Shown here piece by piece: positions 37,481 through 48,403 of a stretch of DNA of 64,000 nucleotides. How positions within the stretch are numbered: the stretch's first letter is position 1; each line of letters begins with the position of its first letter. Origin of the DNA: Planctomycetia bacterium (lineage in GTDB: Bacteria; Planctomycetota; Planctomycetia; Pirellulales; Thermoguttaceae); NCBI GenBank assembly GCA_030527185.1, contig JAUNBF010000008.1, forward strand, positions 1 through 64,000, read 5' to 3'. Both the position numbers and the translations under genes were made by a program. The notes under the pieces are model-generated. The model was given only the letters and a program-made list of their open reading frames with translations, was not told where the DNA came from and ran no database searches.

Positions 37481-38554
37481 ATGCGACCGATTCTCGTAAC
37501 TGGCGGGGCGGGATTTATTGGTGTCAATTTCGTGCGACAATGGCTGGAACAGGAAGATTCGCCTGTGGTGGTCGTCGATAAATTGACCTACGCGGGAAAT
37601 TATGCTTCCCTGGAGTCTCTTTTTCAAAATCCTTCCACGCAATCGCGGATTACCTTTGTCCAGACCGACATTGCGGACCGCGAAACGATCGGTACCCTTC
37701 TGAAACAGCATAACATCCGCCAAATCGTCCATTTTGCCGCAGAATCGCATGTGGATCGTTCCATCGACGGGCCAGGAGCGTTTGTCCAGACAAACGTTGT
37801 CGGAACGTTTCACCTTCTGGAAGAAGCTCGCTCGTACTGGAAACAGCTTTTGCCGGAAGAAAGAGAGGCATTTCGATTTTTGCACGTCTCCACCGACGAG
37901 GTGTTCGGCTCGTTGGGAGAGGTGGGAAAATTTTCCGAAACGACTCCCTACGACCCCCGTTCGCCCTACTCCGCCAGCAAAGCGGCCAGCGACTTCTTCG
38001 TCCGTGCCTATTTTCACACCTACGGCCTTCCCGTTTTGCTGACCAACTGTTCCAACAACTACGGCCCGTACCAGTTCCCGGAAAAGCTCATTCCCCTGAT
38101 GATTCTGAATTGCCTGGAAGGGAGACCGCTCCCGGTTTACGGCACGGGAAAAAATGTTCGCGACTGGCTTTACGTCGAAGATCACTGTAGTGCCATTCGG
38201 ACGGTTTTGAAGCGTGGAAACATTGGCGAATCGTACAATATCGGTGGCAATTGCGAACGAACCAATCTGGAAATTGTGCAGACGATTGCCGCGTTGGTGG
38301 AAAAGCTGGCGAAAAAGGTACCTGTCCAACCGTGCCACCAACTCATTACTTTCGTGCAGGATCGTCCCGGCCATGACTTGCGTTATGCCATGGACATTTC
38401 CAAAATCCAGCGTGAACTGGGGTGGTCGCCTGCCGTGACATTTGAAGAAGGAATCGAAAAAACCGTCCAATGGTATCTCACCCACACCGACTGGACGGAG
38501 CCTATTTTTCATAAAACGTACCAGCGACAACGGTTGGGAACGGGGAACCAGTAA
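37481..38554 (+). CDS. rfbB: dTDP-glucose 4,6-dehydratase
   Basis: A 357-residue short-chain dehydrogenase fold enzyme that makes dTDP-4-keto-6-deoxyglucose for surface polysaccharides. The NAD site GGAGFIG is at 8-14, the STDEVFGS motif near 135 and the catalytic YSASK near 163. The C-terminal [12 protein letters not shown] motif is the RfbB signature. The ATG at 37481 is preferred to 37472, which leaves too little room after AAAGG. rfbA, rfbC and rfbD are not next to it. Confidence 0.93.
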   Translation: MRPILVTGGAGFIGVNFVRQWLEQEDSPVVVVDKLTYAGNYASLESLFQNPSTQSRITFVQTDIADRETIGTLLKQHNIRQIVHFAAESHVDRSIDGPGAFVQTNVVGTFHLLEEARSYWKQLLPEEREAFRFLHVSTDEVFGSLGEVGKFSETTPYDPRSPYSASKAASDFFVRAYFHTYGLPVLLTNCSNNYGPYQFPEKLIPLMILNCLEGRPLPVYGTGKNVRDWLYVEDHCSAIRTVLKRGNIGESYNIGGNCERTNLEIVQTIAALVEKLAKKVPVQPCHQLITFVQDRPGHDLRYAMDISKIQRELGWSPAVTFEEGIEKTVQWYLTHTDWTEPIFHKTYQRQRLGTGNQ

Positions 38555-38576
38555 GTATATTATAGCGTCGCGGCAC

Positions 38577-38885
38577 AAAATAATAGCGGCGCAAGGAGAG
38601 GATAAACGTCTTTAGAAAGAGAGGGCTGGAGAGGAGAATCTTCCTCCAGAAAGGTTTCCTCTCCACGGCCGGCGGCAAGCTGCCACTGCCAGTAGGTGCT
38701 ACCGCACCATTCACAGTAGTTCGCGTCGCGGACGCTTGCCACGTAGTGAATAACGCGGTTTTCCCATCGTCGTCGGAAAAGCCACTCTCGGCTTTTGCCG
38801 TAAGTCGCGTAGCCTTGGCCGATACACCTATTTCAAACAGCGTTTGATTTTCCAACCTACACGGTCGGAAGAGGAATCGTGACCC
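38577..38885. repeat. Dispersed repeat R3, second full copy
   Basis: It starts 22 nt after the rfbB stop. GGAGAGG and CCTCTCC pair again near 38630-38668, and ggcttttgccgtaagtcgcg and tatttcaaacag match the copy at 34437. This copy has about 80 extra bases in the middle. It fills most of the gap between rfbB and metG. Confidence 0.7.
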
Positions 38886-38930
38886 TCTATTTACAAGTTT
38901 CATCAGGCACGAAAGTATTTCTGAAATGCT

Positions 38931-40967
38931 CTAGTGGACGCGGAATCCTGGTTTGGCTCCATCGTCCGGTGAGAGGAGGAAAATCTCTTTTCCACCGGCA
39001 CCCGCAGCACAAATCATCCCTTCGCTCAAGCCAAATTTCATCTGTCGCGGTTTGAGGTTGGCGACGCAAATGACGAGCCGCCCCACGAGGTCTTCGGGGT
39101 TGTAGGCGGCTTTGATTCCGGCAAAAACGTTGAGTGTTTTCTCCCCGCCGAGGCTCAGCGTCAGGTGCAGGAGTTTTTTCGCTTCGGGAACGTGTTCCGC
39201 CATGACGATTCGTGCCACACGGAGGTCGATTTTGCCAAAATCGTCGATCGTACACTCTTCCGCAAGTGGTTCATTTTCAAGCGGTTCCGACGAATCGTTC
39301 CATTCGCACGGGGTTTCTTCGTTCGTCCCATTTTCGGCTGCGGTTTCTTCAATCATCGCTTCCATCTTCTTCGTATCCATTCTTTGCATCAGGTGTTTGA
39401 ATTCATTGACTTTCGTTCCCAACAAGGGGGTTTGTACCGATTGGAACGTCCAGTTTTCCGCCGACTCGTCGAGCAACTCGGCGGTTTGCTGAGCCAATCG
39501 CGGCAAAATCGGCGAGAGGTAAATCACCATCTGCCGATAGAGATTCAAGGCAATCGTGCAAATATCCCGCAACCGCGACTGTTTTTCCGGGTCTTTTTTC
39601 AGCGTCCAGGGAGCGGACTCTTCGATAAACTTATTCGCCTTGTCGCCAATCGCCATGACGAGCCGACAGACTCTGGCAAAGTCGCCGTTCTCATACGCTT
39701 CAGCAATCGCGTCGGCCTGATTTTTGCCGAACTCGAAAAGTCCGCCATCTTCAGGATACTCTGCCGACAAGCCAAGCGGATGGGCAAATTTGGCACTTCG
39801 GCTGGCCAGATTCACCAGATTCCCCACCAAATCGGCGTTGACTTTCTGTACCATATCGGTAAAATTCAGGTCGAGATCGTCCACCCGCCCCGTCAGTTTG
39901 GAGGCGTAATAATAACGTAAGTACGCGGCATCCAAGTGTTTCGCGTAAGTGGCCGCCTTGATGAACGTCCCTTTCGACTTCGACATTTTTTCGCCATCGA
40001 CGGTGAGAAAGCCGTGGATGTGGACTTTTGTCGGAAGCTGGAATCCGGCTGTTTTCAGCATCGCCGGCCAGAAAAGGGTGTGAAAATAGGTAATATCCTT
40101 CCCGATGAAGTGGTGAATTTCCGTTTCGGGCGACTTCCACCAGGAATCGAAATTTTCTCCGGTTTTCTGGCAAAAATCGAGCGTCGAACCGATGTAGCCA
40201 ATCGGTGCGTCGAACCAGACGTACCAGTAATTTCCGGGCGAATCGGGAATTTCAAAGCCAAAATACGGGGCTGGCCGCGAAATATCCCAATCCCGCAACG
40301 GCTCACCGAGAAAATGCCCGGCCAGGTAGTTGGCAATTTCCGGCTGCAAATGGTTCCCCGTCTGCGTCCACTCGGTCAAAAACGGGCGGAGACGCTCAAT
40401 TTCCACAAAGAGGTGCTTCGCGTCCCGCAGTTCCGGCGTCGTGCCTGAAAGGGTACTCACCGGTTGAATCAAATCGACGGGAGAATACGTCGCGCCACAC
40501 TCACAACTGTCGCCGTACTGATCCGTTTTGCCACATTTCGGGCACGTTCCCCGGACAAAACGGTCGGCCAGAAACGTTCCCACCTGCGTGTCGTACAACT
40601 GCGTCACCGTTTTTTCATGTACCAGTCCCGCTTCCCGCAGAGCTGCCCAAATTTCGAGACACATCTGGTGATTTTGCGGCGAATTCGTGCTGCCATAGTT
40701 GTCGAAACGGATATCCATCGCCTCGAAGTCGGTCAAATGCTGTTCCCTCACGTCCGCAATGAGCGCTTCGGGAGCCCGATTTTCCGCCGCTGCCCGAATC
40801 ATGATAGCCGTTCCATGCGTATCGTCCGCACAGATATACAAGCACCGATTTCCCCGCAGTTTCTGTGCCCGCACCCAAATATCGGTCTGAATATACTCCA
40901 CCAAATGCCCAATATGAATCGGTCCGTTGGCATACGGCAGGGCACTTGTCACAAGAATCTTTCGCAT
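38931..40967 (-). CDS. metG: Methionyl-tRNA synthetase
   Basis: A 678-residue class I synthetase. The HIGH motif is at 18-21, a Cys-rich zinc knuckle (CPKCG...CECG) near 145-160 and KMSKS near 325. The C-terminal 110 residues form an EMAP/OB tRNA-binding domain joined by an acidic linker, as in the long bacterial MetG. The ATG at 40967 follows AAGGA. A TATAAT box is seen on its strand at 41021-41026, but no -35 is clear. Confidence 0.95.
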   Translation of the reverse strand: MRKILVTSALPYANGPIHIGHLVEYIQTDIWVRAQKLRGNRCLYICADDTHGTAIMIRAAAENRAPEALIADVREQHLTDFEAMDIRFDNYGSTNSPQNHQMCLEIWAALREAGLVHEKTVTQLYDTQVGTFLADRFVRGTCPKCGKTDQYGDSCECGATYSPVDLIQPVSTLSGTTPELRDAKHLFVEIERLRPFLTEWTQTGNHLQPEIANYLAGHFLGEPLRDWDISRPAPYFGFEIPDSPGNYWYVWFDAPIGYIGSTLDFCQKTGENFDSWWKSPETEIHHFIGKDITYFHTLFWPAMLKTAGFQLPTKVHIHGFLTVDGEKMSKSKGTFIKAATYAKHLDAAYLRYYYASKLTGRVDDLDLNFTDMVQKVNADLVGNLVNLASRSAKFAHPLGLSAEYPEDGGLFEFGKNQADAIAEAYENGDFARVCRLVMAIGDKANKFIEESAPWTLKKDPEKQSRLRDICTIALNLYRQMVIYLSPILPRLAQQTAELLDESAENWTFQSVQTPLLGTKVNEFKHLMQRMDTKKMEAMIEETAAENGTNEETPCEWNDSSEPLENEPLAEECTIDDFGKIDLRVARIVMAEHVPEAKKLLHLTLSLGGEKTLNVFAGIKAAYNPEDLVGRLVICVANLKPRQMKFGLSEGMICAAGAGGKEIFLLSPDDGAKPGFRVH

Positions 40968-41152
40968 CACGTTGGTTCCTTATTCCTCCAAGAATTTTTC
41001 TCCATGGTCCATCGCTCTTCATTATACGCCGTTTGGCTTCTTTGCCTATGGGGGAGGTGTACCAGAATACAGGAGAACAGGGGACGCTTCCTTCTCCATC
41101 TTTCCCAAAACTTCAACTACGTTCCGCGTAACCATAAAATCGGGGGAGGGTC

Positions 41153-42217
41153 TCACTCACCATTTTTCACCGTCAGTGGCCGAATCTGTTCGACGGCCGC
41201 TTTTCCCAACCGTCGGAAGAGGTAGTAATTTGCCATCCCGGAGGCGGTTTTCGTGGCGGCCTGGCCGAAAATGGCGGTAATGAGTTTGTTGGATGTCAAC
41301 GTCTGGCCGAAATGTTCCATTCCAACCTGTACCGTATCTTCCATGGAATCGACTGCCGAAGAGCAGATGGCCGTCACCCACATTTTTGTCACCAACCGGC
41401 ACGTTGCGTAGCCATTCACCCGCAGATGATAGATTCCGCACAGTTCCCGCGTGAAATGAAACGACCAGTAGAGTACAATCAGCATATCCCACAGAGGATT
41501 CGGGGAAATGGCTGTTTTGATACCGACGATTTTGGCCGCTTTTTCCAGAGAGTGGCTGGCGGTGGTGTCGAGAATGGCCTGAAATTGCTGATACTTTTCC
41601 AGCCAATATTCTGGATTCTCGTTTGGTGAAGTTTGGCGGAGAAACTCCCCAAGTCGCACCATTTCTTCCGGCTTTTTCTTGCCCCATACCAGCGTTTTGA
41701 GCAAAAGCGGGTGGGTCGAGAAATTTTCCAACGGATAACGACGAACAAAATCATGCAGAACCAGACCGATTTTCTTCTGATTTTCCGCTAAATCTCCCTG
41801 AGCCTGCCAACTCCGCATCCGATTTTGCGTCGCTTCGTAGGTCAGATATTGCTGTCGATTGCTTTGCAGTTTTCCGTAAAACCAGGTCAGACGAATCAAT
41901 GCCACGAAAACCACCCCCAGAAGGAGTGCGAAAATGCTCCACGCACCGATTTGCAGTGGAAGTGGCAGTGTCATCACCGTCTGATAGAACCCGATTCCCT
42001 GCACGAAAACGTAGAGTCCGAAGACTCCCCCGAAGAGCCAGAAAAGAACACCTCCCCACGACGCGCGTTTTGGCGGTGGAAGGGGTTCCGGCTCTTCCCA
42101 AACCTCCTCCTCCCAACCGTCCTGATGGGGGGAGACAATTTCCACATCTTTCAGAGGCGTAATCGTTTCGTCGCCTATCTCCAGCTTCCAAAAACGGTCT
42201 TTCGGGGAATTCTTCAT
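41153..42217 (-). CDS. YcjF-like membrane partner of a GTPase
   Basis: A 354-residue membrane protein. An acidic and Pro-rich N-terminus is followed by two hydrophobic helices (about 80-105 and 115-145), then a helical cytoplasmic part with SSAVDSMEDTV and ITAIFGQAATKTASG segments that resemble the YcjF/DUF697 family. The ATG at 42217 follows AAAGGAGG; the extra N-terminal part of the longer frame overlaps ycjX and is rejected. It is 11 nt downstream of the YcjX-like gene. In Enterobacteria this pair belongs to the phage-shock regulon; that role is not shown here. Confidence 0.72.
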   Translation of the reverse strand: MKNSPKDRFWKLEIGDETITPLKDVEIVSPHQDGWEEEVWEEPEPLPPPKRASWGGVLFWLFGGVFGLYVFVQGIGFYQTVMTLPLPLQIGAWSIFALLLGVVFVALIRLTWFYGKLQSNRQQYLTYEATQNRMRSWQAQGDLAENQKKIGLVLHDFVRRYPLENFSTHPLLLKTLVWGKKKPEEMVRLGEFLRQTSPNENPEYWLEKYQQFQAILDTTASHSLEKAAKIVGIKTAISPNPLWDMLIVLYWSFHFTRELCGIYHLRVNGYATCRLVTKMWVTAICSSAVDSMEDTVQVGMEHFGQTLTSNKLITAIFGQAATKTASGMANYYLFRRLGKAAVEQIRPLTVKNGE

Positions 42218-42228
42218 ACAAACCTCCT

Positions 42229-43689
42229 TTACCACCGCGTCAGGAATCGGAAAAGTCGGTCCAGTCTGATCTGGTGCGGCGGGGTTGCTTCGTTTTGGCT
42301 GAATCGGGGACGCACTCGTGGGGGAACGATCTGTCCCAGCGACTGGCAAGAGGAAATAAACGCTTCCGATTGCGCGTCGTTGGGAAAATCCCCTTTCCAT
42401 TCTTTCGGGATTCGCCAATAATCGAGTGCCGCCTCTCCCTGAGCCGTATCGCAGTGCATTTTTCCGTCGATCAACCGTGCCGATTCGACTGCCGCAATGG
42501 TGGAAAAGTCGTACTGATAGTGCTGGGAAATCTGGTTACAGACCGGGTCCGCCAAATGTTGAACCATTGATTGCAATACCGGACGGTCGTCGGGATGAAA
42601 CCGGTCGCACTGGGTTGCGGCAAAGGCAATCCGCCCGATACGATGTTGAAAACCGAGCGTCAGGAGGAGCGACAACGTGGTATCGCCCGGATGAAGACCA
42701 CGCAAAAGATGACCGAGAATCTCCCGATACATGTTCAAGTCCCGGGAGCCATTTTTCAGAATCGTCGGAATATCCACCAGAAAAGCAAGCGCATCACACG
42801 AAATCAACGTTCCGAAAAGGGGATAGACGTACTGTTTCCGATATTGTTGGCAGGCACGTTGAAAGGTCGCAAAAACGGGGTGGGAACGCCAATTCTCCCC
42901 AAGCGGGGCAAATTCCGCTCCACGAACTCCACAAAGGCAATTTTCCACCAGATTTTCCCGTTCGTTTTCGTCACCACACCCGTGAATGGCTTTTTCCCGA
43001 AAGCGTTTTCCCGTGTCGTCCACCATAAAAATCGACGGCGTGACATTGGAACAGCCATTTTCCAGCATCTCGATCAGTGCGCGTTTGTAAAATCGCACAA
43101 TCGCCTCACCACTTAAATCTGCCTGCGGATTCTCCATCCGGTTCAAAAAAGAACGCACTTCCGCCAGAGAATTCGGATTTTCCTGATACTGGTGATAATA
43201 CCGACGCATGGAAAGAAGCGTCTGCCGACTCCAGGACGCGTAGTCGTTTTCATACAGTACCACGTCCGGCGTCCGTTCTCCGGGAATGTCGTAAAGCGTC
43301 AGGTAATAATCGTTCCAACTCCGCTCCCCTTCCGCAGAAAACCAACGTTGGGACAGGGGTGTGAATTTGAATTTCAAGTCGATTCGGGAACAGTCTGTCG
43401 TTCGCTGCGGCCAGAGGTGCTGATTCGCCATTCTGGCACGGAATTCCTCGAAGGGAAACGGTTTCCAGATTCCCGAAACAGAAAAGGGGAGGATTTCCCA
43501 CTCGCTGATTCGCTTTTCCCCCAAATCGAAACGATGCGGATACCGTTGCGGATGATGGTTGCGGAGGTGGTCGAGCAGAGAGGTCAGAAAAACGGTCTTT
43601 CCCGCCATTCCCATCCCCACGATGCCAATCGAACGATTGCAACCGAAAAAGTTTCGCGTCAATGGATTGTTTACCAAAATTTCCAGCAT
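42229..43689 (-). CDS. ycjX: YcjX-like P-loop GTPase
   Basis: A 486-residue protein. The P-loop lies at 25-32 (GMGMAGKT) and is followed by LTSLLDHL. A YDIPGERT stretch is the switch II/G3 region and FAATQCDRFH the NKxD-like region characteristic of YcjX (DUF463). It is translated with the YcjF-like partner. YcjX proteins are thought to act at the membrane in envelope stress; the molecular function is unsettled. The ATG at 43689 is preferred to a TTG at 43707. Confidence 0.82.
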   Translation of the reverse strand: MLEILVNNPLTRNFFGCNRSIGIVGMGMAGKTVFLTSLLDHLRNHHPQRYPHRFDLGEKRISEWEILPFSVSGIWKPFPFEEFRARMANQHLWPQRTTDCSRIDLKFKFTPLSQRWFSAEGERSWNDYYLTLYDIPGERTPDVVLYENDYASWSRQTLLSMRRYYHQYQENPNSLAEVRSFLNRMENPQADLSGEAIVRFYKRALIEMLENGCSNVTPSIFMVDDTGKRFREKAIHGCGDENERENLVENCLCGVRGAEFAPLGENWRSHPVFATFQRACQQYRKQYVYPLFGTLISCDALAFLVDIPTILKNGSRDLNMYREILGHLLRGLHPGDTTLSLLLTLGFQHRIGRIAFAATQCDRFHPDDRPVLQSMVQHLADPVCNQISQHYQYDFSTIAAVESARLIDGKMHCDTAQGEAALDYWRIPKEWKGDFPNDAQSEAFISSCQSLGQIVPPRVRPRFSQNEATPPHQIRLDRLFRFLTRW

Positions 43690-43822
43690 AAGCCCGTTCC
43701 ACAGCAAGTCACGAAAAATAAGAGAGGCAAAAGCCCCTTTCTTTTATTTTAGACAGAGAATACAAAAATGGCAAGGAGTGGTCTCCCACCGGGACTCTCA
43801 GGGTTGCATTGATAACGGTCGC

Positions 43823-45694
43823 CTATTCTCCTTGCCAGACCGTCTCAAACCAGGAATTCGGTTCGGGGATTTCCCGCCGGGGCACCCAACGATGATGAGG
43901 TTGGCCGTCCGCTCCCCGCCAGGATTCGAGGACTTGTGTGCGAAAATCGGCGTTTTCGGGAACGATGTTCCAAGCCTTGCCGCCTAACGTTAATGTGGGA
44001 TTTTCGCTGGTTTCCTCCAGCACCAACGCACTTCCCCGACTTCCCACGCCGCTTTCTATCTGGAACCGAATCGCGTCGAGATACATTTCCTGAGCCAGCA
44101 GCAAATCGCGGTTTCGGCACGATTCCCGCCCCGTCTCACGGTTTTGGCAGGTTTGCTGGCGGCACTCTTCCAGAGCCTTTTCCACCTCCTGCCGATGGCG
44201 GAGAAAACCGGCAGCCCGGCTGGAACGTTGCTGCAATAATTTTCGTGCTTCCCGCCAATCGGAGGGTTCTTTGGCTCCATTTTCGCCAGCGTTTTCCAGA
44301 ATTTCCACCGTTTTAACCGGAACATCTTCCTGTCGGGCAATGCGTTCTGCGGTACGGATGGCTCCCACCTGCCCCGCGTTCAACGCCGACCCGCCGGGAC
44401 GATAGACGCCGTGAGAACCGTTCACTTCGCCAATCGGAAAGAGCCGTCGCAGATTGACCGATTCCCAATGCTCGTCCGCCGCCAGCCCACCGTTATTGTG
44501 TTGGGCACAGACCGCAATTTCCAGCCGCTGATGCGTCAAATCAATTCCCTGTTCCGCGTAGAGTGCCACCGCCTGCGGGTTCATTTTTTGCAGACGTGCC
44601 AGGGGCGTAGGCAAATTTTCCACCCCGCAACGCCGCAGGTATTCACGTGCTTCTTCCCCCATATTTTCCAGCGAAAATCCGGTCGGATCCTGCCGATAAT
44701 CGAGCCAGACGCGACGTTTCCGCAGCACCGTTTCCACATACACCGCCAAATCAATCCGGGAAGAGCCATCCGCCACTTTCCGTGCGTCGAACGGCCACTG
44801 GTACCCCTTGAGAAAGAGCTTCGGAAGCCACTCTCCCGGAAAAGACTCATATTCCGCCAAAACTTCCCGCTCTTCGGAAATGCCGTCCGCCGCCGTGCTG
44901 ACGAGTCGCGGCAAAACCTGCATGTAACTCCCCGAAACGTTCCACCGAAAACGGGTCGATGCCATGCCAAACTGCGACTCAGGAAGATTTTGCGCAACGG
45001 CACCTGCCCGAAGCGCCACGCCAATGGCACCGACGTGGACGTTCGGATACACACTGTCCGCATACAGCCCTCCCGGACCTCCCGTGGCAAAAATCACGTT
45101 TTGAGCCAAAATCGTCTCCACCGTCCCCTCTTTTCGGAAAAACGTCGCTCCGTAAACCGTTCCCCGCACCGGTTCCGTCGGGTCGCTGCACGGTTCCCGC
45201 TCCACGAGAAGCTCCTTCACCCACAACCCTTCCCGCACCGGAATCCCCAGCCGCCCGACTTCCCGAATCATTGCCCGACACATTTCCCGCGACGTGTACG
45301 GCCCAATCGAGGTCGCTCGCTGGCAGGGGTCATGATCCGTTTTGTAGCCGACGTACTGACCGAATCGGTCTTTCGGAAATGGCAACCCCAACTCCACCAG
45401 ATTCATGAATGCCCGTACCGACGTGGCCGCTTCCACCAGCGCCAGGTCGCCGTGCATACTCCCTCCCTGAAAATACGTTTCCGCCATCCTGCGAATGGAA
45501 TCCTCCTCCCGTCCGCAGAGCGAAAGTTTGTAGTACGTCTGCTTGTCGCTCCCCGTATTGATCGACGTTCCTCCCTGAAGCGATTCGGTTGCCAGAAGAA
45601 TGTCCGTCACCCCACGACGATGGAGCTGAATGGCCGCCGCCAATCCTGCCGCTCCTGAACCGATAATCAGCGTATGCAAAGTTTGTGCTACCAT
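43823..45694 (-). CDS. FAD-dependent oxidoreductase, fumarate reductase flavoprotein type
   Basis: A 623-residue flavoprotein. The dinucleotide-binding GSGAAG is at 12-17, a second FAD motif ATGGPGG lies near 205, and the late GEVNGSHGVYRPGG and ALNAGQVGA stretches are those of the FAD-binding 2 (SdhA/FrdA/NadB) family. No iron-sulfur or membrane subunit gene is beside it and no Tat signal is seen. L-aspartate oxidase or a fumarate-reductase-like role are both possible. The start is the first ATG and lacks a clear ribosome site. Confidence 0.75.
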   Translation of the reverse strand: MVAQTLHTLIIGSGAAGLAAAIQLHRRGVTDILLATESLQGGTSINTGSDKQTYYKLSLCGREEDSIRRMAETYFQGGSMHGDLALVEAATSVRAFMNLVELGLPFPKDRFGQYVGYKTDHDPCQRATSIGPYTSREMCRAMIREVGRLGIPVREGLWVKELLVEREPCSDPTEPVRGTVYGATFFRKEGTVETILAQNVIFATGGPGGLYADSVYPNVHVGAIGVALRAGAVAQNLPESQFGMASTRFRWNVSGSYMQVLPRLVSTAADGISEEREVLAEYESFPGEWLPKLFLKGYQWPFDARKVADGSSRIDLAVYVETVLRKRRVWLDYRQDPTGFSLENMGEEAREYLRRCGVENLPTPLARLQKMNPQAVALYAEQGIDLTHQRLEIAVCAQHNNGGLAADEHWESVNLRRLFPIGEVNGSHGVYRPGGSALNAGQVGAIRTAERIARQEDVPVKTVEILENAGENGAKEPSDWREARKLLQQRSSRAAGFLRHRQEVEKALEECRQQTCQNRETGRESCRNRDLLLAQEMYLDAIRFQIESGVGSRGSALVLEETSENPTLTLGGKAWNIVPENADFRTQVLESWRGADGQPHHRWVPRREIPEPNSWFETVWQGE

Positions 45695-45765
45695 GGCAAT
45701 AATGTATTAATGGTGAATGGTTTCAAGCGATGGACTCCGTTACCCCAAGTGGGCGCAAAAAAAAT

Positions 45766-45785
45766 TATCAATTATCAATTTAAAA
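45766..45785. repeat. AT-rich short repeat (aattatcaatt)
   Basis: Two aattatcaat words in tandem in the gap between the FAD gene and the lipoprotein gene, akin to 35376-35406 and 55792-55824. Confidence 0.4.
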
Positions 45786-45868
45786 AACGCTCTTGACAAA
45801 AAAGGGATTTTCCCGGACACTCTTCCCTGATTATAACGATTCCTGAAGAATTGGAAAGGGAGTTTATC

Positions 45869-46594
45869 ATGAAATCGACGAAAAAAATGTTTTGGAAGCT
45901 GGGACTGGTTGTGGGAATTGTTTTTTGGGGATTTTCAGGATGCCAGAAACCGCAGAGTCCCCCGGAAAAAATAAGTGGGGAAGAAAAAAAAGAAAATATT
46001 TCCTCCCCCCAACCACTTTCTTCCGAACCGGGAAAAATGCTGGAAAATACGACTCCGACGGCATTGCCGAGACCTACTCGGGAAGAATTGGATACCGCTT
46101 TGCAGGAACATATTGCGCAATTGGGAGAACTTCCCGAACTGAAAGAGGTTGACGAACCGATTCGTATGACGTATTATTTTATTAGGGCGTTGCAAATGCA
46201 AAAGGAAAAGGTGGTGTTGGCCATGCTGACGGAAAAAGCCCTGACGGAGCGACTGAAACGGGCAATTCCGCTAGGCCCGGACTTTTTGCAGAATGCCGAT
46301 GTCGATTTGGGCAATGTCCAATATTTGAAAGATGAGGAGACGCAGCAGGATGTCGGTGCCCATGTCGGTACCACCTGGATGATTCCCGACCCGGAAACGA
46401 AAGAGACCTATGAAGAAAATATCGCGTGGGTTTTCCGCAAAGAGGACAATACCTGGCGTGTCGCGGGGATGATTGCCGTGCTGGACCCGAAATATCCGCC
46501 GATTCTCGTCAATTTTGAAGATGTCGAGGAAACTCTGCGGAAATACCAATCCATCGAGGAAGAAATTGCCAAACGCCTTACTGATGATCAATAA
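45869..46594 (+). CDS. Predicted lipoprotein of unknown function
   Basis: A 241-residue protein. The ATG at 45869 follows AAAGGGAG. The lipobox FSGC closes a signal peptide at about residue 25. A charged, low-complexity linker (to about 70) leads to a mixed alpha/beta domain with AWVFRKEDNTWRVAGM near 190, reminiscent of NTF2/SnoaL-like or DUF-type stress proteins, though I cannot name a family. It precedes the TIGR03790 gene by 40 nt and may be cotranscribed. Confidence 0.75.
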   Translation: MKSTKKMFWKLGLVVGIVFWGFSGCQKPQSPPEKISGEEKKENISSPQPLSSEPGKMLENTTPTALPRPTREELDTALQEHIAQLGELPELKEVDEPIRMTYYFIRALQMQKEKVVLAMLTEKALTERLKRAIPLGPDFLQNADVDLGNVQYLKDEETQQDVGAHVGTTWMIPDPETKETYEENIAWVFRKEDNTWRVAGMIAVLDPKYPPILVNFEDVEETLRKYQSIEEEIAKRLTDDQ

Positions 46595-46634
46595 GATAAT
46601 GATTAATGATTAATCATTCTTTTGAGAGGGTTCC

Positions 46635-48395
46635 ATGAACGTATTTTATTCGATTTTGGGCATTTTTCTGGGGCTTCTCACTAATTTTGTTTATGGGAGT
46701 CTCTTACCGGAAGAGGTGGCGGTGATTGCCACGGCAGGGAGTGAGGATTCGCTCAACATTGCACGGTTTTACGTCACTTCCCGGAAGATTCCACCCCGGA
46801 ATGTTTTTCTGCTTCCGAAAAAGTATCCCGAAACGATTTCCAGGGAAGTCTGGAATCGGGAAATTCGCCCGGAGTTGAAAGGGTGGCTGAAAACACGTCC
46901 GACAGTTCGTTGCCTGGTTTGTTGTTGGGATGTTCCGCTGCGGATTGGTGGTTATCCCAACGATGCCGTGCAGGTGGCTGGCCGGATTCGGTTTCTGGAA
47001 CAAAAACGGAAGGAGGCGTTGCATAAAATCGGTCGGATTTTGCAGACGATGGATGCCATTGCACCGACGGATGAAAGTCGAAAAGCGGCTTCCGAGCGTT
47101 CTCTTCCCGACAATCTTTCCACTGTGGCGGCGGCGAAGATGCTGGAAGGGGAGTTGCGCAATGTCCAGAAACGGATGGCGGCCATTCCGAAAGAGGAACG
47201 AACCGCTTCCATGCGAACGCTCCAGAACGCTCTTCAGGCAGCCGGGGGATTGCGGGGTTTCTACAGCATTCTCGAACAACGCCGTAAGAGCAACGACCCT
47301 CTGACACAACAGGCCGCTTTTGTTCGCCAGCTCGATTTGCTGAAAACGACGCTCCAGGCACGGATGTCGGCGCTGCGTTCTCTGGAAAGGCTCCCCGAAT
47401 CGACTTCGCGTGATGGGGAAATGCTTCGGATTCTGGAAATTTGTACCGGCGTGGTGGGAACGTTGCAATGGATGGACGGACAGATGGAAATGACGCGAAA
47501 AAACGAGTCGGCAGCGTCGTTTGACAGCGAACTTTCCATGATCGGTGAGGAGGAAACGCCGTTGATTCGCTGGCTTCCCAACTACCTCTCTTTCCGTACG
47601 CAGGAGTTTTTGTCGAGTGGAAAATGGGAGGAGAAAAAAGAGGAGAAAAACCGTTCCTCTTCGGAAATGCTCCTTCCCGGTCTGGAAGAGATTGCGCCCG
47701 GAACGATTCCCAAACCGCTTTATCCGGTCATGATGGTGGCACGGTTGGAAGCCCCCACCGTCGATTGTGTTTTGCAGAGGATTCAGGAAATGCTCGCCAC
47801 GGAACAGGTCGGTTTGGAGGGGGCGATTTATCTCGATGCCCGAAATCCACGTCCCGGAGGCACGCCAGCCATGGGAAGTTACGAAAAAATGGATCAGTCG
47901 CTCCACGATTTGGCTGCACGCCTGAAAGAGCACACGTCGCTGGAAGTTCACCTCGATGCCGAAGGAGGGCTTTTTCAAAAAAAGGACTGTCCTTCCCAGG
48001 CCGCGCTTTACTGTGGCTGGTATTCGCTGGGAAAATACGTCGATGCCATCCGTTTTGCTCCAGGTGCCGTCGCTTACCACACCGCCAGCATGGAAGCGGA
48101 GTCGCTGAAGTCCGGCACACTCTGGTGTCCGCAGTTGCTCCAGCATGGTGCTGCCGTGACGTTGGGGCCTGTTTTTGAGCCGTATCTTTCCGCGTTTCCC
48201 GAACCGGACGAGTTTTATTCCCTTGTCCTGACCGGAAAATATACCATGGTCGAATGTTATTATTTGACCAAACCGTTTAATTCCTGGGCAATGACGTTTG
48301 TAGGCGACCCGCTTTATACTCCGTACAAACGAAATCCAGCTTTGAAACTGGAAGATTTGCCCGAAACGTTGAAAACCTTTTTGAAAATCCCGTGA
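46635..48395 (+). CDS. TIGR03790-family secreted protein
   Basis: A 586-residue protein with a signal peptide (MNVFYSILGIFLGLLTNF). The first 110 residues read as the TIGR03790 N-terminal part (SLNIARFYVTSRKIPPRNV). A helix-rich insertion occupies about 115-310. The C-terminal part restores the family, with GAAVTLGPVFEPYL and FVGDPLYTPY. The function of the family is unknown; it is common in planctomycetes and myxobacteria. Its stop and the next gene overlap at the GTGA region (48392-48404). Confidence 0.8.
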   Translation: MNVFYSILGIFLGLLTNFVYGSLLPEEVAVIATAGSEDSLNIARFYVTSRKIPPRNVFLLPKKYPETISREVWNREIRPELKGWLKTRPTVRCLVCCWDVPLRIGGYPNDAVQVAGRIRFLEQKRKEALHKIGRILQTMDAIAPTDESRKAASERSLPDNLSTVAAAKMLEGELRNVQKRMAAIPKEERTASMRTLQNALQAAGGLRGFYSILEQRRKSNDPLTQQAAFVRQLDLLKTTLQARMSALRSLERLPESTSRDGEMLRILEICTGVVGTLQWMDGQMEMTRKNESAASFDSELSMIGEEETPLIRWLPNYLSFRTQEFLSSGKWEEKKEEKNRSSSEMLLPGLEEIAPGTIPKPLYPVMMVARLEAPTVDCVLQRIQEMLATEQVGLEGAIYLDARNPRPGGTPAMGSYEKMDQSLHDLAARLKEHTSLEVHLDAEGGLFQKKDCPSQAALYCGWYSLGKYVDAIRFAPGAVAYHTASMEAESLKSGTLWCPQLLQHGAAVTLGPVFEPYLSAFPEPDEFYSLVLTGKYTMVECYYLTKPFNSWAMTFVGDPLYTPYKRNPALKLEDLPETLKTFLKIP

Positions 48396-48403
48396 GGTGT
48401 GTG

